NCBI RefSeq assembly: GCF_037975245.1
Contig: NC_092565.1
Coordinates: forward strand, 23,681,999 to 23,745,998
Reading direction: 5' to 3'
Source of the DNA: Apostichopus japonicus
Lineage: Eukaryota; Echinodermata; Holothuroidea; Aspidochirotida; Stichopodidae
Length of the DNA: 64,000 nt
Part shown: piece after piece, positions 52,603-64,000 of the stretch
Position numbering within the stretch: the first letter of the stretch is position 1
How the letters are laid out: each line of letters opens with the position of its first letter
Position numbers and translations under genes: made by a program
Notes under the pieces: generated by a model
Databases searched by the model: none
Told to the model about the DNA's origin: nothing
Seen by the model: the letters and a program-made list of their open reading frames with translations, nothing else

Positions 52603-55600
52603 CAGCTGTACCAATCCAAGAAAAGCAATGAAAACGAGCACATGACTAAGAAGAATAAAATCCACACCCTCAGGCTGGCTGTGTTCTTGATTGCCTGTTT
52701 GAATCAACAAAAGATAAATCGATTTAAAACTAAATCATATTTCAGCAGGTAACGATTGAACAATCAATGCCATACTAATTTGGTACTCACCTTTCAGTCG
52801 CTTTTAAATTTTAATCAGAGCTTTTAATTTCAAATTCATGGTTTTTTAACTAAGTTCAAACATAAGGAAGGATAAAGACAAATAATTTGTTCCACTTTTA
52901 CCTGACGAACATCCTCGTTTCCTTGTTTGATGTTCTCTGTTGTTTTCATGGCTGTCTCTGCTATTCTGTCTATGTCAGCACTCTAAGAAAGTAAACAAGG
53001 AAAGTTAGGTGCACCCTCAACTAAGATGGCCGCAGACATGACATTAAAAGACCCATCATAGGCAACAAAAAGTAATACAATTTTGATATCACATTTTTAA
53101 GTTTGATACCCTCTGCAATTGGTAAGGCAATAAAATATTAAATTCCTTAACAATACCTGAGTTAAAACTTTCTCTGCAAACACTTCTTGAAGTTTAGTTA
53201 TTTCTACCACTTTGCCTTCTATTTGTCTGTGATGAAAAAAGAAAAGAAATGAGAAATAATAAACATCACCATATATACTGACATGACATATTGCCCTGCC
53301 CCCCCAGCTTCCCCTCCCCCCACCCAGCTCCCCCCTCCAAAAAAAACAACAACCATGAAAATAGGATCCAAATTGATTCATATGAGAATTGTTACCCCAC
53401 ACACTATACAGAGAGTTCAATGCTACAAACCTTCCTCACCATTGGCTTAACTAATGTCTCTATAGCGAGTTCTTTTACTTTATAAGCTTTTCAGGAAAAT
53501 ACTAAAATTTATCTCATTTGTGACATCTTCAGAACTATACTCCAAACAGCCTATTGGAATTTGGCGAGCAGCTGTCGTTACAAACGATTTTAATTAAGTC
53601 AGGTGAAACAACTTGTTCACACCTGACAAACACATACCTTGGTACAGGTTGGGTAATTTTGTCAGGCAGGCTATAGATGTATTCCACTTTAAAAAAACAT
53701 TCACAAGAACAAAGTCCCTGTCTAACTTATGTACAATGACTCAAACAAAACAGTTTGGGGACAGAAGTTTGCTTTCATTATCCATAATTCCTCAACTCCT
53801 TGACATGAAACAACCTTTTTCGCTGCTAAAAAAAGAACTGCAGATAAGCAAATGTCTTTTGTTCAAGGAAATGTACTTTCCATAGGATATGCTCTGAAAT
53901 TTAAGCCTTACTGTGAAAATAAGGCCCTGAAATTAATAATCTTATAACCTTAAAAGGCCACACCTACCTATGTAGGTTAGGTTGACTCTTTTATTATTAC
54001 ACTTACCTTACTTCATCCACTAGATTGGTCATTTCATTAAAGAGTGATTGATTCTCCAGCTGAAACTGTTCAACGAAGGAAAGAAAACATTAATAACTAG
54101 CAACTTTCACTTCAGTACCCTCGTTATTCACTGTAATAGGTATCAACTATGAATAAATAACGAAGCCAGCAGTTCAAGGGAAGGAAAGCCGCCGAGAATA
54201 ATAGATAGAAAGGCGCTATTATTGTTCCATTCATCTTGCGGTTTTTCTTTAACATGATGAATAATGTTTCTCATGTGTAAACCATCTTTCCCCATAACAG
54301 TTATACTGACAACTCCCAAACTCTTCATAGGAGTTAACTTAGAATAAGACCTAATAGTAACAATTTAAACAGCTTTCGTGGTCGATTGTGGTTAACCACA
54401 ACTGGTGGATACTAAAACCCATCCTACATTGTTGTTCAGTTATTTTGTCTACTCAAGCAAATTTGTAATTTTGTGGTTTTTAATATTGAGATGAGGTTTT
54501 CAACAAGCAATGCAGAACTTTCTGTCTTTGCCTTAGGTATCACATAATCTGCTGTATATAAAATATCCTTATAATGAAATGTTTTTCTATACATCTGCTG
54601 AAGATTGAATGTCAATCTGTATGCTGGAAAATGTTAGTTTATATTTAATCATCAAAAAACTAAAAACCATTACATGACACAAAGAAAAACAGCACCAGTT
54701 TTTTGTTGACCTGGTTGTATTAAATATTAAACAATGTTGTTCCAACCTGTACAGTGTTATTGCTTCCCCATTAATAAATAAAAGCCGGTGAAGAAATGAC
54801 GTTAGAAAATTCTTTGAGAGGATGGATCAACAAACTTACCGCTTCCATCTCCTCCGGAGTAAACTCTTCATCAAAGTCCAATCTCTCGTTTGCTTCAGTT
54901 TCTTCTAAGGCAACCTGATTGGCTTCTAATAATGAAAAGGGAGATTTCATATAAAAAAAACACTTGAATCAATTTTAACTTATTTTAAATGTGTTAAATA
55001 ATGAATAATAATATTAGTTACAACATTCAGAAGAAATTTCTCCCAACAGAAGGATGATAAGTGTATAGAATACAGAGACCCATCAGTGTGAAGTAATCAT
55101 GTTAGGGGAGGGGTTGCTACATGGAACATTATATATCATGACGTTTTATTATGATTTACTCTATCTTTGAAGTTTTTATTTACTTGCAATTTTTTTTTGG
55201 GGGGGGGGTGGAATGGGAGACACGGCAGGTATGTAGCTGAGAGAGTTTCATCAGAAGCTCCTATGGTATTAACTACATGCCAAATGAAAACTAACCAAAG
55301 ACAAATATAAAAGGTTGTCAATACTCATTTCCTTCCATATTATGAGATAACTTATTAAATGTTAACTACCACAAGAAAAAATGATCACTGTTTCTGGAAG
55401 AGAACATTTTCTGAGGTACATTGTGGATTAACTCACCACTACTCTGAGTATTGCTTGATCCTTCCTCACCGAGTTGTCTCTGAGTAGATGTAATCGATGG
55501 CTTGCTCATAATTATCTGTTCCGGTTGAAGTCTTGATCTGAAAAAAGGTAGACAACTTTGACAACATTTCAATCAACTTTACAGTTGCACAGAATAAAGA

Positions 55601-58239
55601 GAAGCTCTGAGCAGTGATATTTTACAATGCTTGACTGACTTGAGTGGTCCAGTCATACAAAAGGAGTAATTTAATAACCAAATCAATTTGACACTGATGT
55701 TATTTATATCTTAAGATCTATGCTAACATTTTTCCTCCCAATGGTAAGATTTGTTCAGAGCCGAGAGATGGTAGTGCTACTCAACATTATCATCCAAATG
55801 AAAAATCTTGTTTGTGCATTCCATTTTGCAAACTGCACAAAATATATTCACTATTGTTTGATATGAAATGCAGCAACACGTAAATGAAAAATCAAGGACA
55901 AAAACAGAACATTGACAGAAATACATATTTCAAACTATAAATATGAGATACTCACATTCTCTTCTTATCTACCACACGTTTCACCCTGATGGCTCTTTGT
56001 TCGCTGTAAATCCTACACACGCCTGTAAAATATCAAACAGGAATATCAAAAATATCAAACAGGAATATCAAAAATATGAAACAGGAATATTCAAGTCATA
56101 AATCTCAGTGAGTCTAAGAAGGACAATTTAAATAGCAAATGTCCCCGTGACAAAATAGTTTGTATGTAAAAGTAGGCCATGGTTGAAACAATAAATATAC
56201 CAATATGAAACTGTGTTGTTTATGTAAAGTAGGCCATGGTTGAAAACATAGGTATACCAACATGAAACTGTCTTGTTTATGTAAAGTAGGCCATGGTTGA
56301 AAACATAGGTATACCAACATGAAACTGTCTTGTTTATGTAAAGTAGGCCATGGTTGAAAACATAGGTGTACCAACATAAAACTGTGTTGTTTATGTAAAA
56401 AGTAGGCCATGGTTGAAAACATATATACCAACATAAAACTGTGTTGTTTATTTAATGTAAGCCATGGTTGAAAACATAGATATACCAACATGAAACTGTC
56501 TTGTTTATGTAAAGTAGGCCATGGTTGAAAACATAGATATACCAATATGAAACTGTCTTCTTTGTAAAGTAGGCCATGGTTGAAAACATAGCTTTACCAA
56601 CATGAAACTGTGTTGTTTATGTAAAGTAGGCCATGGTTGAAAACATAGATTTACCAACATGAAACTGTGTTGTTTATGTAATGTAGGCCATGGTTGAAAA
56701 CATAGATTTACCAACATGAAACTGTGTTGTTTATGTAAAAAGTAGGCCATGGTTGAAAATATAGATATACCAACATGAAACTGTCTTGTTTATGTAAAGT
56801 AGGCCATGGTTGAAAACATAGGTATACCAACATGAAACTGTGTTGTTTATGTAAAGTAGGCCATGGTTGAAAACATAGATTTACCAACATGAAACTGTGT
56901 TGTTTATGTAAAAAGTAGGCCATGGTTGAAAATATAGATATACCAACATGAAACTGTCTTGTTTATGTAAAGTAGGCCATGGTTGAAAACATAGGTATAC
57001 CAACATGAAACTGTGTTGTTTATGTAAAGTAGGCCATGGTTGAAAACATAGATTACCAACATGAAACAGTGTTGTTTATGTAAAATAGGCCATGGTTAAA
57101 AACATAGATTTATACCAACATGAAACTGTGCTGTTTATGTAAAGTAAACCATGGTTGAAAACATAGATTTACCAACATGAAACTGTTGTTTATGTAAAAA
57201 GTAGGCCATGGTTGAAAACATAGGTATACCAATATGAACCTGCCTTATTTTATGTAAAGTAGGCCATGGTTGAAAACATAGGTATACCAACATAAAACTG
57301 TGTTGTTTATGTATAGTAGGCCATGGTTGAAAACATAGGTATACCAATATGAAACTGTGTTGTTTATGTAAAGTAGGCCATGGTTGAAAACATAGATATA
57401 CCAATATGAAACTGTGTTGTTCATGTAAAGTAGAGACCATGGTTGAAAACATAGGTATACCAACATGAAACTGTGTTGTTTATGTAAAGTAGGCCATGGT
57501 TGAAAACATAGATATACCAATATGAAACTGTGTTGTTTATGTAAAGTAGACCATGGTTGAAAACATAGGTATACCAACATGAAACTGTGTTGTTTATGTA
57601 AAGTAGGCCATGGTTGGAAACATAGGTATACCAACATGAAACTGTGTTGTTTATGTAAAGTAGGCCATGGTTGAAAACATAGATATACCAATATGAAACT
57701 GTGTTGTTTATGTAAAGTAGACCATGGTTGAAAACATAGGTAAACCAACATGAAACTGTGTTGTTTATGTAAAGTAGGCCATGGTTGAAAACATAGATAT
57801 ACCAATATGAAACTGTGTTGTTTATGTAAAGTAGACCATGGTTCAAAACATAGATTTACCAACATGAACTGTGTTGTTTGTGTAAAGTAGGCCATGGTTG
57901 AAAACATAGATATACCAACATGAAACTGTGTTGTGGTAACACTGATGCTAAGCAGTACAGTTGAAACAAATACTAAAAATATTATCTTTTATAGGAAATA
58001 TTTCATTGCCTATGTCGTGCTGTTTGCTATTAAAACACAGCAGGTGAGGATTACTCCTTTTTTTCGATAGATGACAATTACATTCCACCAAATGTGATGT
58101 TTGGATAAATATATTTACAGCAATAGGCAAATGGAAGGACAGGAAATCCCATAAATATTTCCCCCCTCTTTTACGGGCTGCCATATTTAACTAGTAATGC
58201 ATCCTTGTTTCACATAATCAATAGCTGCTTTAATAACTC

Positions 58240-58272
<33 letters not shown>

Positions 58273-61054
58273 TGCTAGCATAGTACCTTTCAAGTAGGCA
58301 TCCAAGAGTTCAAGCACTGCTTCTCGATGACCTTTGACTTGGTCTGATACTTTCTGTCGCTGAGCTGTGAACGAAAAATGTGAGCACATGGTACTGGAAA
58401 AGGACTCAAATATGATTAACTAATGAGGGGACATGGCCATTGCACTTGAGAATTTGAAAGTTTTTAAAGACAAAGAATGATCTTCATCAATAGAAAAGTT
58501 GCACAGATATATTCTGAGAAACATTAAAGAGTTAACAATGGAATTTTAAAGTACTACATACTGCTAGCCAATTTACCCTATATTCAGTACATTTGTTGTG
58601 TGTGTTAATCTCATTCAAAATCTGTTGAAATTTTCTGAAAAGCTCTTTTCTTTTCCAAGATATAAACATCTGAAGTTTTGATAAATCTGGGAAACTCATT
58701 AAATATGTGCAAACTATGATGTGGAGTGTTGCACTCATCAACATTTCTTATATTAGCCCTTAATAAGTAACCACTAATTACAAGCCCACATATATCATTT
58801 GAATAATGTGATGTTCCTTTTTTCAAAGAAGACAATAAAATATTTTAGAAATTTGCCATTTAGGCGACAAACCTGTGCTAAGTGTCCTTGAACAAAGGTA
58901 GTGAAACAAAGGGATAATGTAACAGAAAACTAGGCAGTCACTCCAATTACATCATCAAAGTGCATAATTAGCTTAGAATGTTTATTCATAAATAACACTT
59001 GAATTAAGAAAAGACTTGTAAAAAAGATCTATCTTTGATGGATTTTTATGGAAGTTGCAGCTATTTCCATGATTTTTAATGCCTATTAGAGTGATTAGGA
59101 CAATTTTGTTCATAGGTGTCCGTAGACCTTTAAAATGAAGATAAATGAAATAAATGAATGGAATTTGAGTCATTGATCTCTAAGTTGACTGAGTTATCCA
59201 GTCAGTAGATGAAAGTGATGACTATTAACAAATCCCTATGTACTGCTTGGCTACACCGAAGTCCATTTTCAAGATATATTCTCAATAGTACATGGGATTT
59301 CAAAGAAAACTGTCAGCTATCAAATATGAAAGGGTAGGTTTTAAGCAATGATAACTGGAAACCCTGGCTAGAAAGCTACTAAAAAAACAAACACTGACAG
59401 AGCAAAGAACCCTATATTTAGTTGAGTCATATTTTGCAATATTCTGCCCTTCACATGTCTGTGTTAGTTGTTATTTGAGTCGTACAATACACTTCTATTT
59501 GATGTTAAAGAGGGTATACTACCAACCTTCTCCCTTTATGAGGCGTATCGAATCCGAGCAAGTTTTGATAATGTCCTGAGCATCTTGATCAATTTGATCT
59601 CTTTCTGAGTCAGACATAAGACTGACTGTTGAAGACAAATGACTGTTTATAGAAACAAAATAGAAAATTTAGAAAACAAAACATTAAAAACATCACAAAA
59701 TAGATACACTAAAAATGGCAGTGGCATAGCTAGCTTGGAACCTAGCAATACCAAACTGTCCCTCACCGCCCCCCCCCCCCCTCCATCCAAATCCACACTT
59801 ACTCCCTGACTAACATTTATTCAGTAACAAAAACAAGGTCATCTTTCTAGTTTCTACCTTATCATCAGAGGATTTGGTACAATTGCCAGAAACACCACCC
59901 AGAGCTTCTTGTAAGGTGTAATCAAACATTCCTTATTTTAGATTAATTAGAAATAGTTTATTATAACTAAAACTTGTTACCAACCTGGATGCATTGATGT
60001 ATTCCTTTTGGTGTTTCAGTAAGAAGTCCCGTAACTTTGTGATGCTGCCAACCTGTAAGCACAATTACTTTAAATCTTAAAACAATTGAATTATTAAAAC
60101 AAAAGCCATGAAAATGAAAGGATCAATTTAAGACAACTGTACAAACCAAATAGTGTGAACAATACACTTATTAATTAATTATTTAGAAAGTAGGTGTTTT
60201 TCATGGATACCGCCTTTTTCCATTTGTAGACTACCAGTGTCATTTTGTGTTTATTTTATCTGATGCACTGGATATACACATCCCAAAGAATTTAGCCACA
60301 AGTTCCACAACTTGTATCATTTGCATAAATGAACCAGTAAGATCCTCACATTCTGGGAAAGAAATACCTTCTAAGGCTAGAACATGTCTTTATATATCAT
60401 TTTAGTAAACCAAATTTTCAAGCTAAATCACAGCAATCAAATTGCTGTAAACCAGTTTGTAAAATTTTGGGTCAGTTCATAACACTTTTCACCTACCATC
60501 ACATGATCAGTAAGCCTATTAACTATTCTTTCCAATATGGCAAGATAAAAACCCTAGTTGAAAATCAGAAATTATACTGAATTTCCAGCCAAGTATAAAA
60601 AATCTGTGAATGAGTTACTGCAATTGTTTTGTGACATTAATGTTCAGCCAACTACTGCAGTTGCTAAAATTATCTGATGTATGGTACTATGTCTTTTGTA
60701 AAAGCATACCGTAACTTGAGGGATGTTGGCCTGAAGACTAGAGTCTAATAATAGCCTATATTTCATAATTTTGCATGTTGCAACTAAAAGGTACTGCCCC
60801 ATGAAAGGTTTCTGTTGTAACTTGGTAAGTACGTTAGGCTGTGGGCCTATGATGGATGGGACTCAAACTGTCAGTCATTGTCGAACAATGTATTGCCAAC
60901 ATACCACCTCTTTTGTTTTCTGGGAGAAATCCGATTTCTGTCTCGAATGAGGAAGCAGCAGGGATTTACCGTTTTCCTTGCCAAGCCCAAGGGCTTTATT
61001 TCTGGTGCGAACAGTTTTTACTGACGCTTTGAAAAGGGAAGTAATATCAGCCAT
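52602..61054 (-). CDS. STX18: Syntaxin-18, eleven exons
   Basis: ER-resident Qa-SNARE for retrograde Golgi-to-ER vesicle fusion, acting with a tethering complex in the family. Exons: 61054-60905, 60052-59985, 59642-59527, 58364-58287, 56022-55956, 55537-55437, 54925-54840, 54065-54007, 53226-53157, 52982-52902, 52694-52602. All fit GT-AG and keep frame, giving 322 residues (human about 335). The N terminus [20 protein letters not shown] matches the family start. [11 protein letters not shown] (exon 3) and [15 protein letters not shown] (exon 5) are family hallmarks. The SNARE motif is in exons 8-10 (about 223-292); Gln265, last residue of exon 9, is the likely zero-layer Q, followed by [13 protein letters not shown]. 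Exon 11 gives the C-terminal anchor (about 303-318) [20 protein letters not shown] and ends YS. Intron 4 carries a large minisatellite and intron 3 a dispersed repeat; splice sites look intact. Promoter probably shared with TM2D2. Confidence 0.97.
56163..57934. repeat. 57-bp minisatellite, about 31 copies
   Basis: Unit: GTAAAGTAGGCCATGGTTGA, AAACATAGATATACCAACAT, GAAACTGTGTTGTTTAT. A few units have small indels or GTAAAAAGTAGG and TAGACCATGG variants. As 57 is a multiple of three, long minus-strand frames (up to 220 codons) stay open through several units; they have no start or splice context and are repeat shadows. It fills most of STX18 intron 4. Confidence 0.97.
58242..58272. repeat. GACA microsatellite
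   Basis: About seven AGAC units just beyond the splice donor of STX18 exon 4 (exon ends 58287), 15-45 bases into the intron. Confidence 0.9.
58862..59133 (-). repeat. Dispersed 260-bp repeat, copy 2
   Basis: Inverted relative to the copy at 16875-17136: the minus strand begins TTTAAAGGTCTACGGACACC and ends TTCAAGGACACTTAGCACAG. It lies sense to STX18 in intron 3, as the other copy is sense to FUOM. Confidence 0.7.
59700..59800. other. C-run block in STX18 intron 2
   Basis: A GCAGTGGCATAGCTAGC string, similar to some hAT termini, followed 60 bp later by a C run (59768-59781). No matching second terminus or target duplication was found, so this may be a truncated MITE end. Confidence 0.25.
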
Positions 61055-61268
61055 ATTTTACGCTAGCTAGGCAATTCGTCATTCGAAGACCCAAATGTCT
61101 GGAGTTTACAATACAGGTATGGGTTTCACTACACTTTGCGTCGTACACGATGCACAGAACTTTTCGCATTATCAAGTTCTGCGACACGATGACGTATTCA
61201 CGGCGGCACATAATAGTTATAAATTCAAATACAGTTCTACAACATCAACAGTGCTAGAACTGCACAAA
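61055..61268. promoter_or_regulatory. Probable bidirectional STX18/TM2D2 promoter
   Basis: The start codons of STX18 (minus, 61054) and TM2D2 (plus, 61269) are 214 bp apart and face away from each other. Both 5' UTRs and the core promoters must lie in or overlap this stretch. There is no obvious TATA box at a fitting distance. It contains several CpG-bearing strings (TACGC, TCGTC, GCGTCGTACACGATG, GACACGATGACGTATTC). TGACGTA at about 61190 resembles a CREB-type site. Confidence 0.6.
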
Positions 61269-63918
61269 ATGGATTCTGAAGTTCAGATCATTGTATGTTT
61301 TTTCACTTTTGGTTTAATCGCGATTACTCAATGTGAAGTCTATGATGGCACAATAACTGTCGATGAAGGTGAAGACAGCTGCTTCGATGAATACTGCGGA
61401 GTTGAGTTCAGTCCGTATAGTCCACTGATAAAGTGTGAATATCTGTAAGTGTGACCTAAGCCAAAGTATGACGTTAGGATATAGGCCTATGCCTAAGTTA
61501 GCCCAATGCCAAGTAAGGGCCTAGACCTAACTTATAAGGTGGGGCTTATTCACAGGGCAGCCCTGCGAATAGCCAGACACATACAGCTTATTCGCAGGGC
61601 AGCCCTGCGAATAGCTGGACACAAACATCTTATTCGCAGGGCAGCCCTGCGAATAGCCGGACACAAGTATCTTATTCACAGGGCAGCCCTGCGAACAGCC
61701 GGACACAGACACCTTATTTGCAGGGCTGCCCTGCGAATAGCCAGAAACATACACCTTATTCACAGGGCAGCCTTAGACTGGGTTAATGGGCTCAGTAAAT
61801 TTGGGGCTATTCGAGTTTGCTTTTGAGCACCAGCTGGCTTTTTGAGAGTCTTAATCGGGAGCTCCTATAGTTTGGGGAATTTATTAGCCTTTGGGATTCC
61901 TATCTTAATGCTGTTAGGATTGGTTTTGGGAGCCTAGGGCCTTAAGATTGAACCAGTCTAGCATTAGTACCGCCAACAGAAAAAAAATGTCATCCCTCAT
62001 TTTCACCTTTGTTTTTGCAGAGTGACTGCTCATTTGCATGTAAAGGTTTGGGAGGGGGGGAGTGTCACACCCTTGACCATATTGGCTTTCGGGCACTGTC
62101 GGCTTTTGGGGAATCCCAAGATAAGCTCCCTTAAAATAAGCTTTTAAAATTGAACTGCTGGGGTTCCAAAAATTAGCTTATGAAGTAGCTAAGACTATTT
62201 GGGCCCAAAAGGTTGGCTTTTTCAAGGCCCCTAAACTGACTGGTATCAATAGCAAAACCGGCCTTCCAAGCCCCTCAAATAAGGATTAAGTAGCTACCTA
62301 TATTTGACGTTATGGGGCCATAAAGATTGGCATAATTGAGGACCCCAAAATTGACTTTTCAGAAGCCCTTTTTGCATCTCATAAATCTGGGAACTTGCAA
62401 AAGATTCAATCTCATGATTTGGGGCCAACTGTTCTATCGTTTCATATCCTTAATCACAGCCTACACCTACCGTTAGCAAGACTAGGCAGTGGCTAACCGT
62501 TGGTCAGTCCATTTAGCCTAGCCTAAAAGTAACGCTTATGACATGTATTTTAGGCTATATATAGCCTGCCTACGTTAGAACTTACGTACACTCTTAGGCC
62601 TGGGGCCTAGGCCCCTAGGGCTGAATCGTAAATTTAATGTGCAATGCAATTAAGTTCTTCTTATGTCAGTCGTTTCAAAAACCATATGTTTCTAATAATT
62701 CATGACATTTAAAATGTAGCATCTGTTAACATGTAAAATGTAGAATCTGATTTTGTAAGTCTGAAACTGAAAGACATGAAAGAACTTCGGGTTTGCGCGC
62801 CGAGACCCAAATGAATGACGTCACATCAAAATGATGTCATCGAAAGCCAATAATATACCTATTTCCAAAATCGTCACAGCCCTGCGAATAAGGTCTCTGT
62901 GTACATTATTCGCCGGGCTGCCCTGCGAATAATCACTTCGAACTTATAAAGGTCACTGTGTAGCAGCGTTTCTTCCAAGGCGGAAACAAGACATTGGTTT
63001 TTGCTGATGGAAGAAACAGGATTCTTTCAACTGCTCCCATTCCTTGTTCCAGATACACACATAAGTAGTTTATTCTGCAAGAAATTACTTATTTTCTGGT
63101 TCTTCCATTCTTCCAGAAGGAACAGACTTCTTCTGGAAGAAACCAAACCCTGCTGTGTAGCTTAGAATAGTAAGGATACTGTTTGCCTAAACCTTGTCTG
63201 AGTACTAGGCCTAGTACAGTAGAAGTCTAGTGCTCTGGTGCTCTGTTTAATAGTACTGGTCTAGTAGTAGTAGAGTACAACTACCAGGCAAACAATTTGT
63301 TATTTGCACAATCAATTCAGCTCTGTAAGAAGACTGGCCAGCAAGAGTCAGACTAAGTTGACCCTAGTTTTAGGGGATAAAGCTTAAGAATTTATATCTA
63401 AGTTGGGGCTAGGCCTAACAGTTAGGCCTAGGCTAGGCCTATCCTACACAATAAATTTTAAAAAGTGCAACCTAACTAGACACTAAATCCAACATGAACC
63501 TTTAATGGTATATTTTTCATTGGGTTACATGTCTGTTTGATTCAGTAATAAGTGACATGATAAGATACCCCTCAACATAACTTGGAGAACTTTGTAGTTA
63601 TAATCATTTGCCTACACCATTCTTAGCAAGTTTTTTCTATGAAGTTGCATGGAACGAGTCATCTCAGTACCACTCAAGTCTGTCCTAGACCAAAAGCAAC
63701 CTGTTTTTAATCTGTTTCAGTATTTGGTTCCTGGAAGTGCAAAAATATATGACTAGGTTTATATACAAATCTAGACACTGTCCTTTACACTCTGTTATTC
63801 TTACAAAGATTTATTTGCTTCTCTTCTCCCAAACAGACCGGAAGAGTTTTATGAATGTGATGACCCTTTGGATGTTATGTTGCTCAACATATCAGGAGAG
63901 GGTACCACTGGATGTCAG
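61269..63918 (+). CDS. TM2D2: TM2 domain-containing protein 2, first two exons (partial)
   Basis: Exons 61269-61444 and 63837-63918 (GTAAGT donor, CCCAAACAG acceptor, then GTAAGA donor), in frame. The rest, including the TM2 domain, is beyond the right edge. The first 22 residues (MDSEVQIIVCFFTFGLIAIT) look like a signal peptide. The extracellular part has SPLIKCEYLPEEFYECDDPL across the junction, very close to the SPLILCTYLPDEFIECEDPV-type segment of animal TM2D2, then NISGEGTTGCQ. TM2D proteins are two-pass membrane proteins; in Drosophila the family is linked to Notch signalling, with exact function unsettled. An in-frame ATG at 61095 would add 58 residues before the signal peptide, so I prefer 61269. 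The gene is head to head with STX18, and intron 1 holds a palindromic repeat array. Confidence 0.9.
61545..61772. repeat. 42-bp palindromic tandem repeat, 5.4 copies
   Basis: Units start at 61545, 61587, 61629, 61671, 61713 and 61755. Each has inverted 10-base arms TTCGCAGGGC and GCCCTGCGAA around one base, then TAGCCGGACACA-type spacer. It lies 100 bp inside TM2D2 intron 1. Confidence 0.95.
61773..62879. other. TM2D2 intron 1, middle part
   Basis: No exon. Sequence rich in GGGGCC/TTTGGGG-like words and CTTTTGGG, GGCTTTT motifs at irregular spacing, perhaps old repeats. Confidence 0.35.
62880..62935. repeat. Isolated copy of the 61545 palindrome
   Basis: AGCCCTGCGAATAAGG, then TTATTCGCCGGGCTGCCCTG and CGAATAA, the same inverted arms as the 42-bp array 1.1 kb upstream. 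With that array it may mark the two ends of one mobile element (about 61545-62935). Confidence 0.6.
62936..63836. other. TM2D2 intron 1, last part
   Basis: No exon. Many TAGGCCTA-type words (63205, 63412-63440) and ends in the pyrimidine tract and CAG of exon 2. Confidence 0.4.
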
Positions 63919-64000
63919 GTAAGATAAGTGGTTATTACAATAGATTTGAAATATTGTAACACACAACCCCAACAGACATGTGACATGTATTAGAACAAGT

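Noticed and set aside
57245-57907. 220-codon minus-strand ORF with [14 protein letters not shown] repeats
   Set aside because: The 57-bp minisatellite read in frame; it lies in an STX18 intron.
59713-59781. hAT-like end GCAGTGGCATAGCTAGC
   Set aside because: No partner terminus or 8-bp duplication could be found nearby, so I did not call an element.
61095-61268. 58-residue N-terminal extension of TM2D2
   Set aside because: It would bury the signal peptide and falls in the presumed shared promoter/5' UTR; the ATG at 61269 fits the family better.

Overview
This is a eukaryotic, almost certainly animal, genomic window: GT-AG introns, small exons in large introns, tRNA-derived SINEs, short inverted-repeat transposons and long minisatellites. 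The three recognisable genes are conserved in animals. The low GC content and the very frequent octamer TAGGCCTA make a marine invertebrate deuterostome, perhaps an echinoderm such as a sea cucumber, my best guess. That is inference, not proof.

Layout. (1) 121-807 is a hAT-type MITE. (2) 3047-29272 (+) is a complete six-exon fucose mutarotase gene (FUOM), a 462-base CDS spread over 26 kb. Its introns hold a broken retrotransposon Gag (3939-4378), a SINE (6441-6700), a second hAT MITE (6718-6978), a hammerhead-ribozyme-like motif joined to a tRNA-like sequence (10401-10560), another SINE (16324-16598), several satellite arrays, a foldback element (21745-22441), a 3.28-kb inverted-repeat element with a 6-bp target duplication (23374-26653), and two abutting minisatellites, the second built from the A-box half of a tRNA-like sequence (28161-29120). 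(3) 29303-41735 has no intact gene. It holds duplicated segments, a third hAT MITE, a decayed SAP-domain gene fragment and a further inverted-repeat element. (4) 41736-44369 (-) is a two-exon gene for an unrecognised 765-residue protein with a disordered N-terminal part and a C-terminal region that has the look of a cysteine peptidase. (5) 44370-52596 is mostly featureless apart from two MITEs. (6) 52602-61054 (-) is a complete eleven-exon syntaxin-18 gene (STX18) with a 1.8-kb minisatellite in one intron. (7) From 61269 (+) the first two coding exons of TM2D2 run to the right edge. STX18 and TM2D2 are head to head with 214 bp between start codons, so they probably share a promoter.

The genes do not form one pathway. 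FUOM acts in cytosolic fucose salvage, STX18 in ER SNARE-mediated fusion, and TM2D2 is a membrane protein of the TM2D family linked to Notch signalling in flies. The exon structures of FUOM and STX18 were rebuilt by eye; every junction keeps frame and fits GT-AG, and the products match the expected family lengths (153 and 322 residues).
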